The notes under the pieces are model-generated. The model had not been told where the DNA came from, made no database searches, and worked only from the letters and a program-made list of their open reading frames with translations. Shown one piece after another: positions 18,086 through 27,050 of a stretch of 64,000 nucleotides of DNA (position 1 is the stretch's first letter; every line of letters starts with the position of its first letter). Both the position numbers and the translations under genes were made by a program. This stretch comes from Herbiconiux solani NBRC 106740 (GTDB taxonomy: Bacteria; Actinomycetota; Actinomycetes; Actinomycetales; Microbacteriaceae), in NCBI RefSeq assembly GCF_001571005.1, contig NZ_BCST01000001.1, positions 310,001-374,000 on the forward strand, read 5' to 3'.

Positions 18086-18943
18086 TCAGGCGTCGGGCAG
18101 CAGCCGGGCCTGCAGGGCGGTGAGTGCTTCGGCCACCCCGCCGTCGATCTTGACGGCGGCCCGGGAGTCGCCCTTGGTCACACCGCGGTTGATGATCACG
18201 ACCGGCAGCTTCCGGCGGCGGGCCTGCTCGAGCAGGCGGATGCCGGAGTTGACGACCAGGGACGAGCCCGCGATGACCATCGCGTCCGATCCCGCCACCA
18301 TCGAGGAGGCCTCGGCGAACTTCTCGGTCGGGATGAACTCACCGAAGAAAACGACGTCCGGCTTCAGCACGCCGCCGCAGACCGTGCACGAGGGCACGAC
18401 GAAAGCCTCGTACTCCGAGACGTCGGCGTCGCCGTCCGGCGCCATCCTGACCAGCCCCTGGTCCGTGAGCCAGGGGTTCTCGGCCGAGATCCGCTCGGCG
18501 ATGCTGGCCCGGGCGAAGGTCTGGCCGCAGGTGAGGCAGGTCACGCGGTCCATCGAGCCGTGCAGGTCGACCAGGTGGCGGGTGCCGGCCCGGGCGTGCA
18601 GGCCGTCGACGTTCTGGGTGATCACCCCCGTCACGAGTCCCGCCTCCTCGAGGCCGGCCAGGATGCGGTGGGTCACGTTCGGCTGCGCCGCGTCGAACAT
18701 GCGCCAGCCCAGGTGGCTGCCCGCCCAGTAGCGCTTGCGGTACGAGGGGCTGGAGAGGAACTGGTCGAAGGTCATCGGGTTGCGGGCGGGAGCGCCCTCG
18801 CCGCGGTAGTCGGGGATCCCCGAATCGGTGCTCACACCGGCTCCGGTGAGCACGACGATCCGACGGCCGGCGAGCACCTCGGCGGCCTCTTCGACGGCGA
18901 GCGCGGCGGACGCGTCCGGCATCGACGACACGAGCGGAACCAT
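18086..18943 (-). CDS. Sir2-family NAD-dependent protein deacylase
   Basis: 285 residues. Sirtuins remove acyl groups from lysines using NAD. Seen are LTGAGVSTDSGIPDYRG for NAD binding, TQNVDGLH, the catalytic His in DLHGSMDRV, and two Cys pairs for zinc (CLTC and CTVC). The ATG has a strong GGAGG site upstream. It is divergent from the SPOUT methyltransferase gene, with palindromes in the shared region. Confidence 0.92.
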   Translation of the reverse strand: MVPLVSSMPDASAALAVEEAAEVLAGRRIVVLTGAGVSTDSGIPDYRGEGAPARNPMTFDQFLSSPSYRKRYWAGSHLGWRMFDAAQPNVTHRILAGLEEAGLVTGVITQNVDGLHARAGTRHLVDLHGSMDRVTCLTCGQTFARASIAERISAENPWLTDQGLVRMAPDGDADVSEYEAFVVPSCTVCGGVLKPDVVFFGEFIPTEKFAEASSMVAGSDAMVIAGSSLVVNSGIRLLEQARRRKLPVVIINRGVTKGDSRAAVKIDGGVAEALTALQARLLPDA

Positions 18944-18978
18944 GTGACCTCCTCGCCGGCGTGGTGCCCGGCTCTTGC

Positions 18979-19013
18979 AGTCTAAACACCGGAGTTTTCC
19001 GGAATGTTTCCGG
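18979..19013 (-). promoter_or_regulatory. Sirtuin promoter with two adjacent palindromes
   Basis: On the minus strand a TAGACT -10 box lies at 18984-18979. Just upstream, in the -35 region, are two overlapping inverted repeats: CCGGAGTTTTCCGG (18989-19002) and CCGGAATGTTTCCGG (18999-19013). They could be operator sites for the divergent sirtuin and methyltransferase genes; this is inferred from symmetry and position. Confidence 0.4.
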
Positions 19014-19055
19014 GCTGGCAGAGTTGGGGGTGAATCTCGTCACAGAAGGGGTCTC

Positions 19056-19871
19056 GTGCCCGTCCTCCGCATCACCTCGCTCGAGCATCCGCTGCTCGCC
19101 GACTACGCCGACCTGACCGACGTGGCGCTCCGCCGCATCCTGGAACCGGCGGGGGGCCTGTACCTCGCCGAGTCGGCCAAGGTGATCGAGCGCGCCGTGG
19201 CCGCCGCGCACGTCCCGCGTTCGGTGCTGCTGATGGAGAAGTGGCTGCCCGACCTCGAGTGGATCGCCGAGCGCTTCCCCGACGTGCCGCTGTTCGTCGC
19301 CGACGACGCCCTGCTCGAGGAGCTCACCGGCTTCGCGATGCACCGCGGTGCGCTCGCCTCGATGCACCGCCCGATGCTGCCGGACGCCCGCGACCTGCTC
19401 GCCGGGGCGAAGACCGTCGTGGTGCTCGAGGACATCGTCGACCACACCAACGTCGGCGCCGCCTTCCGCTCGGCGGCGGGGCTGGGGGCGGATGCGGTGC
19501 TGATCAGCCCGCGCTGCGCCGACCCGCTCTACCGCCGGAGCGTGCGGGTCAGCATGGGCACGGTGCTGCAGGTGCCCTGGACCCGGATCGGGGAGTGGAA
19601 GGACGCGGCGCCGCTCCTGCACGACGCCGGGTTCACGATCGCCGCCCTCGCGCTCGGCGACGACTCGGTGCCGCTGCCGGAGTTCGCCGCCGCCCTGCCG
19701 GCGAAGGTCGCGATCGTGCTGGGCACCGAGGGCGACGGGCTGAGCCGCCGCGCTCTCGCCGCCGCCGACGTGCGGGTCGAGATCCCGATGCTGCACGGCG
19801 TCGACTCCCTGAACGTCGCCTCGGCGAGCGCGGTGGCCCTCTACGCGCTGAGGTACGCCGCGCGCGAGTAG
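19056..19871 (+). CDS. SPOUT-class RNA 2'-O-methyltransferase (TrmH/SpoU family)
   Basis: 271 residues from a GTG with AGAAGGGG upstream. The three SPOUT motifs are clear: EDIVDHTNVGAAFRSAAGLG, VLGTEGDGLS and the knot IPMLHGVDSLNVASASAVALYA. An N-terminal domain of about 110 residues resembles the RNA-binding domain of the rRNA Gm methyltransferases. Whether the target is rRNA or tRNA is not determined. Confidence 0.9.
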   Translation: MPVLRITSLEHPLLADYADLTDVALRRILEPAGGLYLAESAKVIERAVAAAHVPRSVLLMEKWLPDLEWIAERFPDVPLFVADDALLEELTGFAMHRGALASMHRPMLPDARDLLAGAKTVVVLEDIVDHTNVGAAFRSAAGLGADAVLISPRCADPLYRRSVRVSMGTVLQVPWTRIGEWKDAAPLLHDAGFTIAALALGDDSVPLPEFAAALPAKVAIVLGTEGDGLSRRALAAADVRVEIPMLHGVDSLNVASASAVALYALRYAARE

Positions 19872-19881
19872 TCATTGCCTA

Positions 19882-19911
19882 CTGACCATCGGGGTCCGGA
19901 CCCAATATGCT
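19882..19911 (+). promoter_or_regulatory. Promoter of APC permease gene
   Basis: CTGACC (19882-19887) and TATGCT (19906-19911) are separated by 18 nt, like a -35/-10 pair. The start site would be near 19918, leaving a short leader with AGGGAGG before the GTG. Confidence 0.45.
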
Positions 19912-19936
19912 TCCCCTACCTATCAGGGAGGCTGCT

Positions 19937-21493
19937 GTGAGCGAGAAGTCCACCATTCCACCTGCTGCTACGGCCTGGGCCGGAAAGGGCCTGAAACCGG
20001 GCACCCTCGGGCTGTTCGGCTCGACCGTGATCGGGCTGGCCTCGACCGCCCCGGTCTACTCGCTCGCCGCCACCGTCGGCTTCGTCGTGCTGGCCGTCGG
20101 AGCGCAGGCGCCGATCGCCATGATCATCGCCTTCGTCCCGATGTTCCTGACCGCGTCGGCGTACCGCGAGCTCAACCGGGCGGTGCCCGACTGCGGCACG
20201 GCCTTCACCTGGGCGACGAAGGCCTTCGGGCCCTGGGTGGGCTGGCTGGCCGGCTGGGGGGTCGCCGTCGCCGGCATCATCGTGCTGGCGAACCTGGCGC
20301 AGATCGGCAGCAAGTACCTCTGGCTGCTGACCGACAACCCTGACCTCTACGACAACGTGCCGCTGGTGACGGCCACCGGCGTGGTCTTCATCGCCGCGAT
20401 GACCTACATCAGCGTGCGCGGGCTCGAGATCGGCGAGCGGCTGCAGAACGTGCTGCTCGCCGTGCAGTACCTCGCGCTGGCCCTGTTCGTGGGCATCTGC
20501 TTCTGGAACGTGTTCACCGGTTCGGCGCCCGAGGGCGCGACCTTGCCGCAGGCCGACTGGTTCAACCCCTTCGCCTTCACCTCACTCTCGGGCTTCACCG
20601 AGGCGATCCTGCTGTGCCTGTTCATCTACTGGGGCTGGGACACCTGTCTCGCGCTCAACGAGGAGACGAAAGACCCCAAGCGCACGCCGGGCCGCGCGGC
20701 CATCCTCTCCACGGTCATCCTGCTCGTCACCTACGTGTCGGTCACCGTCGCTGCGATGTCGTTCGCGGGGCTCGGCGACAGCGGCCTGGGCCTCGGCAAC
20801 GAGGAGAACTCGGGCGACGTCTTCCTCGCGCTGAAGGATGCGGTGTTCGGCCCCTGGGCCTGGCTGCTGGTGATCGCGGTGTGCGTCTCGGCGATCTCGT
20901 CGACGCAGACCACCATCCTGCCGACCGCGCGCGGCACGCTCGCGATGGCGACCTACAAGGCCCTGCCCGCCGCCTTCGGCCGGGTCAGCCCGAAGTTCCG
21001 CACCCCGCGGTTCGCCACGATCTTCATGAGCGTGGTCGCCTCGGTGTTCTACGTGGGGATGACGATCGTGAGCGAGAACATCCTCTCGGACACGATCCTC
21101 TCGATCGGCCTTGCGATCGCGTTCTACTACGCGATCACGAGCTTCGCCTGCATCTGGTACTTCCGCAGCGAGATCTTCACGACCGCCCGGAGTTTCTTCT
21201 TCAAGGGCCTGTTCCCGCTCCTCGGTGGTCTGATGCTGACGGCGGCGTTCATCCAGTCGGCGATCGACATGTACAACCCCGACTACGGCTACACCGTGAT
21301 CTTCGGCATCGGCGGGGTCTTCGTGATCGGCATCGGCTCGCTCGCCATCGGGGTGGTGCTGATGGTGGTCTGGTACTTCTTCGCCGGGTCGAAGCCCTTC
21401 TTCCGCGGCCAGAGCCTCAACCGCGACACCGAGGTGCTGGTGCCGGACGACGACCAGCTGATGCCGCGGTCTGTGGACGGCGGGTTGATGTAG
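19937..21493 (+). CDS. APC superfamily amino acid permease
   Basis: 518 residues from the GTG at 19937, which has AGGGAGG upstream; an earlier ATG at 19907 overlaps the -10 box. Family features are GTLGLFGSTVIGLASTAPVYSLA in helix 1, the conserved ELNRAVPDCGTAFTWATKAFGPWVGWL, and about 12 hydrophobic helices. It resembles the uncharacterised actinobacterial APC group rather than a named transporter, so substrate is open. A single gene. Confidence 0.88.
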   Translation: MSEKSTIPPAATAWAGKGLKPGTLGLFGSTVIGLASTAPVYSLAATVGFVVLAVGAQAPIAMIIAFVPMFLTASAYRELNRAVPDCGTAFTWATKAFGPWVGWLAGWGVAVAGIIVLANLAQIGSKYLWLLTDNPDLYDNVPLVTATGVVFIAAMTYISVRGLEIGERLQNVLLAVQYLALALFVGICFWNVFTGSAPEGATLPQADWFNPFAFTSLSGFTEAILLCLFIYWGWDTCLALNEETKDPKRTPGRAAILSTVILLVTYVSVTVAAMSFAGLGDSGLGLGNEENSGDVFLALKDAVFGPWAWLLVIAVCVSAISSTQTTILPTARGTLAMATYKALPAAFGRVSPKFRTPRFATIFMSVVASVFYVGMTIVSENILSDTILSIGLAIAFYYAITSFACIWYFRSEIFTTARSFFFKGLFPLLGGLMLTAAFIQSAIDMYNPDYGYTVIFGIGGVFVIGIGSLAIGVVLMVVWYFFAGSKPFFRGQSLNRDTEVLVPDDDQLMPRSVDGGLM

Positions 21494-21533
21494 CGGACGG
21501 TCCGCTTCCAGGGCCGGGCAGGCGGCCGTTGGT

Positions 21534-21539
21534 TAGGAT
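21534..21539 (+). promoter_or_regulatory. Leaderless -10 box of D,D-carboxypeptidase gene
   Basis: TAGGAT ends 6 nt before the GTG at 21546. Confidence 0.65.
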
Positions 21540-21545
21540 GGCCGG

Positions 21546-22799
21546 GTGAGTCCCGCCAGCCCCGCCGTCTACCGGCGCCGGCGAATCGTCGTGGGCGCGG
21601 CCCTCGTGCTGTTCGCGGTGCTGGCCACCTACATCCCCGTCTCGCTGTTCGCCCCGGTGCCGGCCGCCACGGCCGCGGTGGCCGAGGTGGCCCCGGCTCC
21701 GAGCGCGGCGACCGCGCTCAGCACGCCCGCCCAGGGCTCGAGCGCGATCGGCATCGCCGAGGGTTCGGCCACGAAGCAGCTCCTCGGGTCGAGCGGCTCG
21801 ACCGAGTCGGTGCCCATCGCGAGCATCACGAAGACCATCACCGCTCTTGTCGTGCTCGACGCGAAGCCGATCGCGGACGGCGGCCAGGGGCCGGACATCA
21901 CGATCAGCGACGACGACGCGGCCATCCTGCAGCAGACCATCGCGGTCAACGGCTCCTGGGCCTCGGTCTTCCCGGGGCAGGTGCTGAGCGAACGGCAGGT
22001 GATCGAGATCATGCTGCTCGAATCGGCCAACAACTACAGCGTGACGCTGACCAACTGGGCGTTCGGCTCGACCGCGGCCTACCTCACCGCCGCGAACGCC
22101 TGGCTCGCCGAGAACGGGCTCAGCGGCACCGCGGTCGTCGACACCAGCGGGCTCGACCCGGGCTCGCGGAGCACCACGGCCGACCTGCTCACCCTGGCCG
22201 CCCGCGTGCTCGCCGACCCGGTGCTCGCGCCGATCGTGGGCACGAAGACCGACACCCTGCCCCAGCTGGGCGAGATCGAGAACACCAACGACCTGCTCGG
22301 CGTCGCCGGGATCGACGGGGTGAAGACCGGAACCACCGACGAGGCCGGGTACTGCCTGCTGTTCTCGGCCGACTACCTCGTCGGGACCGAGACCGTGACG
22401 CTCGTGGGCGCCGTGCTCGGGGCGGGCAGCGAGGCCGAGCTGCAGGCCTCCGTGGTGTCGCTGCTGCAGAGCGCCGAGGGCGGCTTCCAGACCGTCGACG
22501 TGGTGACCCAGGGGCAGGTGCTCGGGTCGTACACGACCGAGTGGGGCGCCTCCTCGGACGTCGTGGCCGCCGAGACCGTGAGCACCGCGGTGTGGTCGCA
22601 GGCGACCTTCACGCCGTCGGTCTCGCTCGACCCGCTGACCGAGGCGTCGGCCGGGACCGTGGTCGGGAACGCCCGGTACGAGGTCGCCGGGATCTCGGTC
22701 GCTGGGGAGGAGCTCACCGTGCCGCTCCAGCTCGCCTCGGACATCGCGGGGCCGGACGCGGGCTGGAAGCTCGGGAACCCCGGACGGCTGTTCGGGTAG
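21546..22799 (+). CDS. D-alanyl-D-alanine carboxypeptidase (DacA/S11-like)
   Basis: 417 residues. It trims the terminal D-Ala of peptidoglycan stems at the outer face of the membrane. The penicillin-binding triad is intact: S93-I-T-K96, S160-A-N162 and K260-T-G262. One N-terminal signal-anchor helix follows RRRR (residues 14-35), then an Ala/Pro-rich linker. After the catalytic domain comes a C-terminal beta-rich region. Leaderless promoter, single gene. Confidence 0.92.
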   Translation: MSPASPAVYRRRRIVVGAALVLFAVLATYIPVSLFAPVPAATAAVAEVAPAPSAATALSTPAQGSSAIGIAEGSATKQLLGSSGSTESVPIASITKTITALVVLDAKPIADGGQGPDITISDDDAAILQQTIAVNGSWASVFPGQVLSERQVIEIMLLESANNYSVTLTNWAFGSTAAYLTAANAWLAENGLSGTAVVDTSGLDPGSRSTTADLLTLAARVLADPVLAPIVGTKTDTLPQLGEIENTNDLLGVAGIDGVKTGTTDEAGYCLLFSADYLVGTETVTLVGAVLGAGSEAELQASVVSLLQSAEGGFQTVDVVTQGQVLGSYTTEWGASSDVVAAETVSTAVWSQATFTPSVSLDPLTEASAGTVVGNARYEVAGISVAGEELTVPLQLASDIAGPDAGWKLGNPGRLFG

Positions 22800-22846
22800 A
22801 CGGCTGTCGGCTAGTCGGCTGTTCGGCTACGCAGCTGTTGGGCTGG

Positions 22847-23695
22847 TCAGCTGGTCGTCTGGTCGTCCGCCGCCGGCGTGGCCGTCTCCGACTCGCCCGA
22901 TCCCGCCTCCGAGCGCGAGGCGTACACCGGCTCGGGGATCGGACGCTTGGCCGTGATCCCGTCCCCGCTCGAGCGGTGGGTGATCCGCCGGATGACCCAC
23001 GGCACCAGGTGCACGCGCGCCCAGACCAGGTCCTCCGCCCGCGCCGCCCGCCAGGTGCTGCGCGGCAGCGGCTCGGGCTCGCCGGGCTGGAGGTCGTTCT
23101 CGACGTTCAGCGTCTCCAGCACCATCCGGGCGACCTCGTGGTGGCCCAGCGGGTTCAGGTGCAGCCGGTCGGCCGACCACATCCGCGCATCCTGGATCGC
23201 CTTCAGCCCCCACTGGTCGGCGACGAGGCAGTCGTAGCGCTCGGCGATCACCCGGAGGTTCTCGTTGTAGATCGCGACCTTGCCGCGGATGCCCCGGAAG
23301 ACGGGGGTGAAGCCGGTGTCGACCCCGGTGAAGATGACGACCGTCGCGTCGTCGCTGCGGAGTCGCCGGATGCCGGCCTCGAACCGGGCCGCGAGGGCAT
23401 CCGGATCGGTGCCGGGGCGGATGACGTCGTTGCCGCCCGCCGAGATCGTGATCAGGTCGGGACGGAGCTCCAGCGCGGGCTCCACCTGCTCGTCGAGGAT
23501 CTGCTGCAGCAGGCGCCCGCGGATGGCGAGGTTGGCGTACGAGAAGTCGGCGTCCGTCGTCGACGCCAGGGTCTCGGCGACCCGGTCGGCCCAGCCGCGG
23601 TAGCCGCCCGGGCTCGCGGGTTCCGGGTCTCCGATGCCCTCCGTGAACGAGTCTCCGAGAGCGACATACCGGCGCCAGGGGTGCGCTTCCGTCAT
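22847..23695 (-). CDS. SGNH/GDSL hydrolase
   Basis: 282 residues. Blocks of the SGNH family are visible: ALGDSFTEGIGD (nucleophile Ser), conserved Gly and Asn in ISAGGNDVI, and the Asp-x2-His pair in DRLHLNPLGHHEVA. No signal peptide, so it is cytoplasmic. These esterases act on acyl groups or lipids; the substrate is unknown. AGGAAGGA precedes the ATG. The end is followed by a short tract of repeated CGGCT-like units (22800-22846). Confidence 0.9.
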   Translation of the reverse strand: MTEAHPWRRYVALGDSFTEGIGDPEPASPGGYRGWADRVAETLASTTDADFSYANLAIRGRLLQQILDEQVEPALELRPDLITISAGGNDVIRPGTDPDALAARFEAGIRRLRSDDATVVIFTGVDTGFTPVFRGIRGKVAIYNENLRVIAERYDCLVADQWGLKAIQDARMWSADRLHLNPLGHHEVARMVLETLNVENDLQPGEPEPLPRSTWRAARAEDLVWARVHLVPWVIRRITHRSSGDGITAKRPIPEPVYASRSEAGSGESETATPAADDQTTS

Positions 23696-23770
23696 CGTGC
23701 TGATCCTTCCTCACGGAGCCGAGCTGCAGCCTCGCGGTCCATCCAGGGTAACCCCGGCACCGGCGACGGG

Positions 23771-23793
23771 CTGTCGGGGGCAGGGGGTATCTT
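23771..23793 (+). promoter_or_regulatory. Possible PafBC/RecA-NDp-type damage promoter with leaderless -10 box
   Basis: CTGTCGGGG, exactly 8 nt, then TATCTT. The mycobacterial DNA-damage promoter consensus is tTGTCRGTG-N8-TAnnnT; the match is 7 of 9 with exact spacing. TATCTT ends 8 nt before the GTG of the helicase. None of the other TAnnnT boxes noted in the window has this upstream element. Confidence 0.5.
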
Positions 23794-23801
23794 GGATCAT
23801 C

Positions 23802-25625
23802 GTGACAGATCAGCCCCTCTTCGAACCGGCACCCGGAACGAGCGCAGCAGGGCACCTCTCACCGTCGTTCCCCGCCCGTGCCCCGTGGGGCACCGCGGGC
23901 CGCCTGCGGGCCTGGCAGGAGGAGGCGCTGAACGCCTACTTCGCCACGGAGCCCCGCGACTTCCTGGCCGCCGCGACCCCCGGCGCAGGCAAGACGACCT
24001 TCGCGCTCCGCCTCGCCTCCGAGCTGCTGCACCGCGGCACCGTCAACCGCGTGATCGTGGTCGCGCCCACCGAGCACCTCAAGCGGCAGTGGGCGGATGC
24101 GGCCGACCGCGCGGGCGTGCGCCTGAACCCCGGGTTCCGCAACAGCGAGTCGCGCTTCGGCCGGCACTTCCACGGCGTGGCGCTCACCTACGCGCAGGTC
24201 GCGGCGCGGGCCTCCCTGCACCGCGAGCTCACCGAGGGCGCCGACACCCTCGTCATCCTCGACGAGGTGCACCACGGCGGCGACGCGCTGAGCTGGGGCG
24301 ACGCGGTCCGCGAGGCCTTCGAGCCCGCCACCCGCCGGCTCTCCCTGACCGGCACCCCGTTCCGCTCCGACACCTCACCCATCCCGTTCGTCGACTACCT
24401 GCCGGACGAGCACGGCATCCGCATCTCGCGGAGCGACTACAGCTACGGCTACGGCCGCGCGCTGAAAGACGGCGTGGTGCGGCCCGTGCTGTTCATGGTC
24501 TACGCCGGGCACATGCGCTGGCGCACCAAGGTCGGCGACGAGATGGAGGCCCGGCTCGGCGAGGGCAACACGAAGGACATCACCTCGCAGGCCTGGCGCA
24601 CGGCGCTCGACCCGGCGGGCGACTGGATCCCGCAGGTGCTCGGCGCGGCCGACAAGCGCCTGACCGAGGTGCGCCAGTCGATCCCGGATGCGGGCGGCCT
24701 GGTGATCGCGACCGACCAGACCGTGGCGCGCGCCTACGCCGCCATCCTCGAGTCGATCACGGGCCAGTCGGTGACGGTCGTGCTCTCGGACGAGAAGGAG
24801 GCCTCCGACAGGATCGAGCGCTTCTCGCAGGGCGACTCGCGCTGGATGGTGGCGGTCCGGATGGTCTCCGAGGGCGTCGACGTGCCGCGACTCGCGGTCG
24901 GCGTCTACGCCACTAGCGCCTCGACGCCTCTGTTCTTCGCGCAGGCGATCGGGCGGTTCGTGCGGGCCCGGCGGCGCGGCGAGACCGCATCCATCTTCCT
25001 GCCGAACGTGCCCTCGCTGATGGCGCTGGCCGAGAAGCTCGAGCTCGAGCGCGACCACGCCCTCGACAAGCGCGACGACGGTTCGAACCCCGAAGGCGAC
25101 TTCTACAACCCCGAGGACGCGATGGTCGCCGCGGCGAACCGCGAGGAGCGCGCCTCCGAGAGCCTGATGGAGGAGTTGACCTTCCAGGCGATCGGCTCGG
25201 AGGCGACCTTCGACCGGGTGGTCTACGACGGCGGCGAGTTCGGCTTCCAGGCGGTCGTGGGCAGCGAGGAGGAGCTCGACTTCCTGGGCCTGCCGGGGCT
25301 GCTCGAGCCCGAACAGGTGAAAGACCTGCTGCAGCACCGGCAGGCCCGGCAGCAGAAGCACCAGGCCAAGACCGGGATGCCGAAGACCGACACGCCCGAT
25401 CAGGGGGGCGTGCCCGCGCCGCTCTACCGCACACTCAAGGAGCAGCGCACCCTGCTGAACTCCCTCGTGGGCATCTGGTCGAAGACCTCGAACGAGCCGC
25501 ACGGCCTGATCCACGCCGAGCTGCGGCGCATCTGCGGAGGCCCCGCGGTCGCCCAGGCGAGCGTCACGCAGCTCCAGGCGAGGATCGTGACAGTGCGCCG
25601 GTGGATGGGCGCGAGCACGCACTAG
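23802..25625 (+). CDS. SF2 DEVH-box helicase (XPB/ResIII-like)
   Basis: 607 residues from the GTG at 23802, placed by the -10 box; longer upstream frames cover divergent DNA. Motif I is TPGAGKTT (59-66), motif II DEVH (154-157), motif III SLTGTPF, and motif VI QAIGRFVRARR. The C-terminal 170 residues are Gln/Lys-rich and have no familiar domain. Such helicases remodel DNA or RNA; a DNA-repair role is suggested by its PafBC-type promoter. It is divergent from the SGNH hydrolase. Confidence 0.88.
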   Translation: MTDQPLFEPAPGTSAAGHLSPSFPARAPWGTAGRLRAWQEEALNAYFATEPRDFLAAATPGAGKTTFALRLASELLHRGTVNRVIVVAPTEHLKRQWADAADRAGVRLNPGFRNSESRFGRHFHGVALTYAQVAARASLHRELTEGADTLVILDEVHHGGDALSWGDAVREAFEPATRRLSLTGTPFRSDTSPIPFVDYLPDEHGIRISRSDYSYGYGRALKDGVVRPVLFMVYAGHMRWRTKVGDEMEARLGEGNTKDITSQAWRTALDPAGDWIPQVLGAADKRLTEVRQSIPDAGGLVIATDQTVARAYAAILESITGQSVTVVLSDEKEASDRIERFSQGDSRWMVAVRMVSEGVDVPRLAVGVYATSASTPLFFAQAIGRFVRARRRGETASIFLPNVPSLMALAEKLELERDHALDKRDDGSNPEGDFYNPEDAMVAAANREERASESLMEELTFQAIGSEATFDRVVYDGGEFGFQAVVGSEEELDFLGLPGLLEPEQVKDLLQHRQARQQKHQAKTGMPKTDTPDQGGVPAPLYRTLKEQRTLLNSLVGIWSKTSNEPHGLIHAELRRICGGPAVAQASVTQLQARIVTVRRWMGASTH

Positions 25626-25697
25626 AAGGGCCCGAGGCGCCGGCGCGCGCCAGTTGTTGAGCGCGGCGCGGGGCGATCCAGGCGCGGGGCGCAGCCC

Positions 25698-26414
25698 CTA
25701 CTTGCCGCCGAAGCGCTCCGTGCGCACCGTCGCCGGGTCGGCGCCCGCGGCCACCAGCGCGTCCGAGGCCAGCTCGACGAACTGGGTCGGGCCGCAGATG
25801 TAGGTCGAAGAGGTCGGCTCCGTCGTCGCCGCCCAGGTGGTGACCCGGGCCGCATCCAGTCGGCCGACCGTGCCGGTCCAGCCCGCCGGCGCCTGCCGGG
25901 TGTACTGGATCGTGACGTCCGCCCCGGCCTTGGCCGTCAGCTCCATCAGCTCGTCGTGGAAGTAGACGTAGTCCGGCGTCCGCACCGAGTAGAGCAGGTG
26001 CACGGGGGCGGAGTTGCCGCTCTGGATGTGGGTGCGGAGGATCGACACCAGGGGAGCGATACCGGACCCGCCTCCGATCAGCCGGATGGGCTCGAGCTGC
26101 GTGGGCCGCCAGACGAACCAGCCGCCGAGCGGGCCGATCACCTCGAGCTGGTCGCCGACCGACACGCCGCGGACGAGGTAGGGGGAGACCTCCCCGTCCG
26201 GCATCAGCTCGACGCTCACGGCCGCTAGTTCGGCCTCGGCCGCCGACGACAGCGAGTACGACCGGGCTGCCTGGTAGCCGTCGGGCGCGGTGAGGCGGAT
26301 GTCGATGTGCTGACCGGCGAGGGCGCCCTTCCAGCCCGGCACCTTCAGCATCAGGGTGCGAGCGGTCGGCGTCTCTTCATGAATGCCGACCACATCGGCT
26401 ACTACCCAGTCCAC
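25698..26414 (-). CDS. FAD-binding oxidoreductase (ferredoxin-NADP reductase type)
   Basis: 238 residues from a GTG at 26414. FAD-contact motif ARSYSLSS and the NAD(P) site IGGGSGIAPLVSIL are present; no [2Fe-2S] domain follows. It starts 1 nt after the stop of the molybdenum oxidoreductase, a pairing common in actinobacteria. It probably passes electrons between NAD(P)H and that enzyme (inference), in a cytoplasmic version of a YedYZ-like system. Confidence 0.88.
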   Translation of the reverse strand: MDWVVADVVGIHEETPTARTLMLKVPGWKGALAGQHIDIRLTAPDGYQAARSYSLSSAAEAELAAVSVELMPDGEVSPYLVRGVSVGDQLEVIGPLGGWFVWRPTQLEPIRLIGGGSGIAPLVSILRTHIQSGNSAPVHLLYSVRTPDYVYFHDELMELTAKAGADVTIQYTRQAPAGWTGTVGRLDAARVTTWAATTEPTSSTYICGPTQFVELASDALVAAGADPATVRTERFGGK

Positions 26415-26415
26415 C

Positions 26416-27018
26416 CTAGGAATCGTAGTAGTAGCGCTGCTCTTTCCACGGGTCGCCGTAGGCGTTGTACCCGTTGACCTCCCAGAAGCCCAGCTCGTCG
26501 GTCTCGTGCATCGTGAGGCCCGTGACCCACTTCGCGCTCTTCCAGAAGTAGAGGTGCGGCACGAGCAGCCGCGCGGGGCCGCCGTGCTCGGGGTCGAGGG
26601 GCTCGCCGCCGAACTCGAACGCGACCCAGGCCTTGCCGTGCAGCAGGTCTTCCAGCGGCACGTTCGTGGTGTACCCGCCGTAGGAGTGGGCCATCGTGAA
26701 GCCGTACTCCGTGTCGACCTCGGCGAACAGCGTGTCGAGCGACACGCCGCGCCAGGTGGTGCCGAACTTCGACCACCGCGTGACGCAGTGGATGTCGGTG
26801 TCGACCGTCTCGATCGGCAGCTTCATGAACTCGTCCCAGTTCCAGCGCTTGACGTCGCCGGACTCGTTGGTGATCGAGAACTGCCACTCGCCCTGGTGGA
26901 TGTTCGGGGTGGGCCCGGCGGAGAGCACCGGGAAGTCTTTCGTCTCGTACTGCCCCGGGGGCAGTTTCGGATCGGCCTCGCGATGCTTGCCGAAGAATCC
27001 TGGTGTGACGATTCCCAT
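26416..27018 (-). CDS. Molybdopterin-dependent oxidoreductase (sulfite oxidase fold)
   Basis: 200 residues. The single Mo-ligand Cys is C78 in DIHCVTRWSKFGTTWRGV; other family blocks are SYGGYTTNVPLEDLL and GGPARLLVPHLYFWKSAKWV. It lacks a Tat signal and a dimerisation domain, so it is a short cytoplasmic form. The strong GGAGG upstream supports the ATG. The substrate may be a sulfoxide or related S- or N-oxide by family analogy, but it is not known. Confidence 0.9.
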   Translation of the reverse strand: MGIVTPGFFGKHREADPKLPPGQYETKDFPVLSAGPTPNIHQGEWQFSITNESGDVKRWNWDEFMKLPIETVDTDIHCVTRWSKFGTTWRGVSLDTLFAEVDTEYGFTMAHSYGGYTTNVPLEDLLHGKAWVAFEFGGEPLDPEHGGPARLLVPHLYFWKSAKWVTGLTMHETDELGFWEVNGYNAYGDPWKEQRYYYDS

Positions 27019-27050
27019 TGGTGCTCTCCTCCCGCTGCGGTGGGGTCAGC

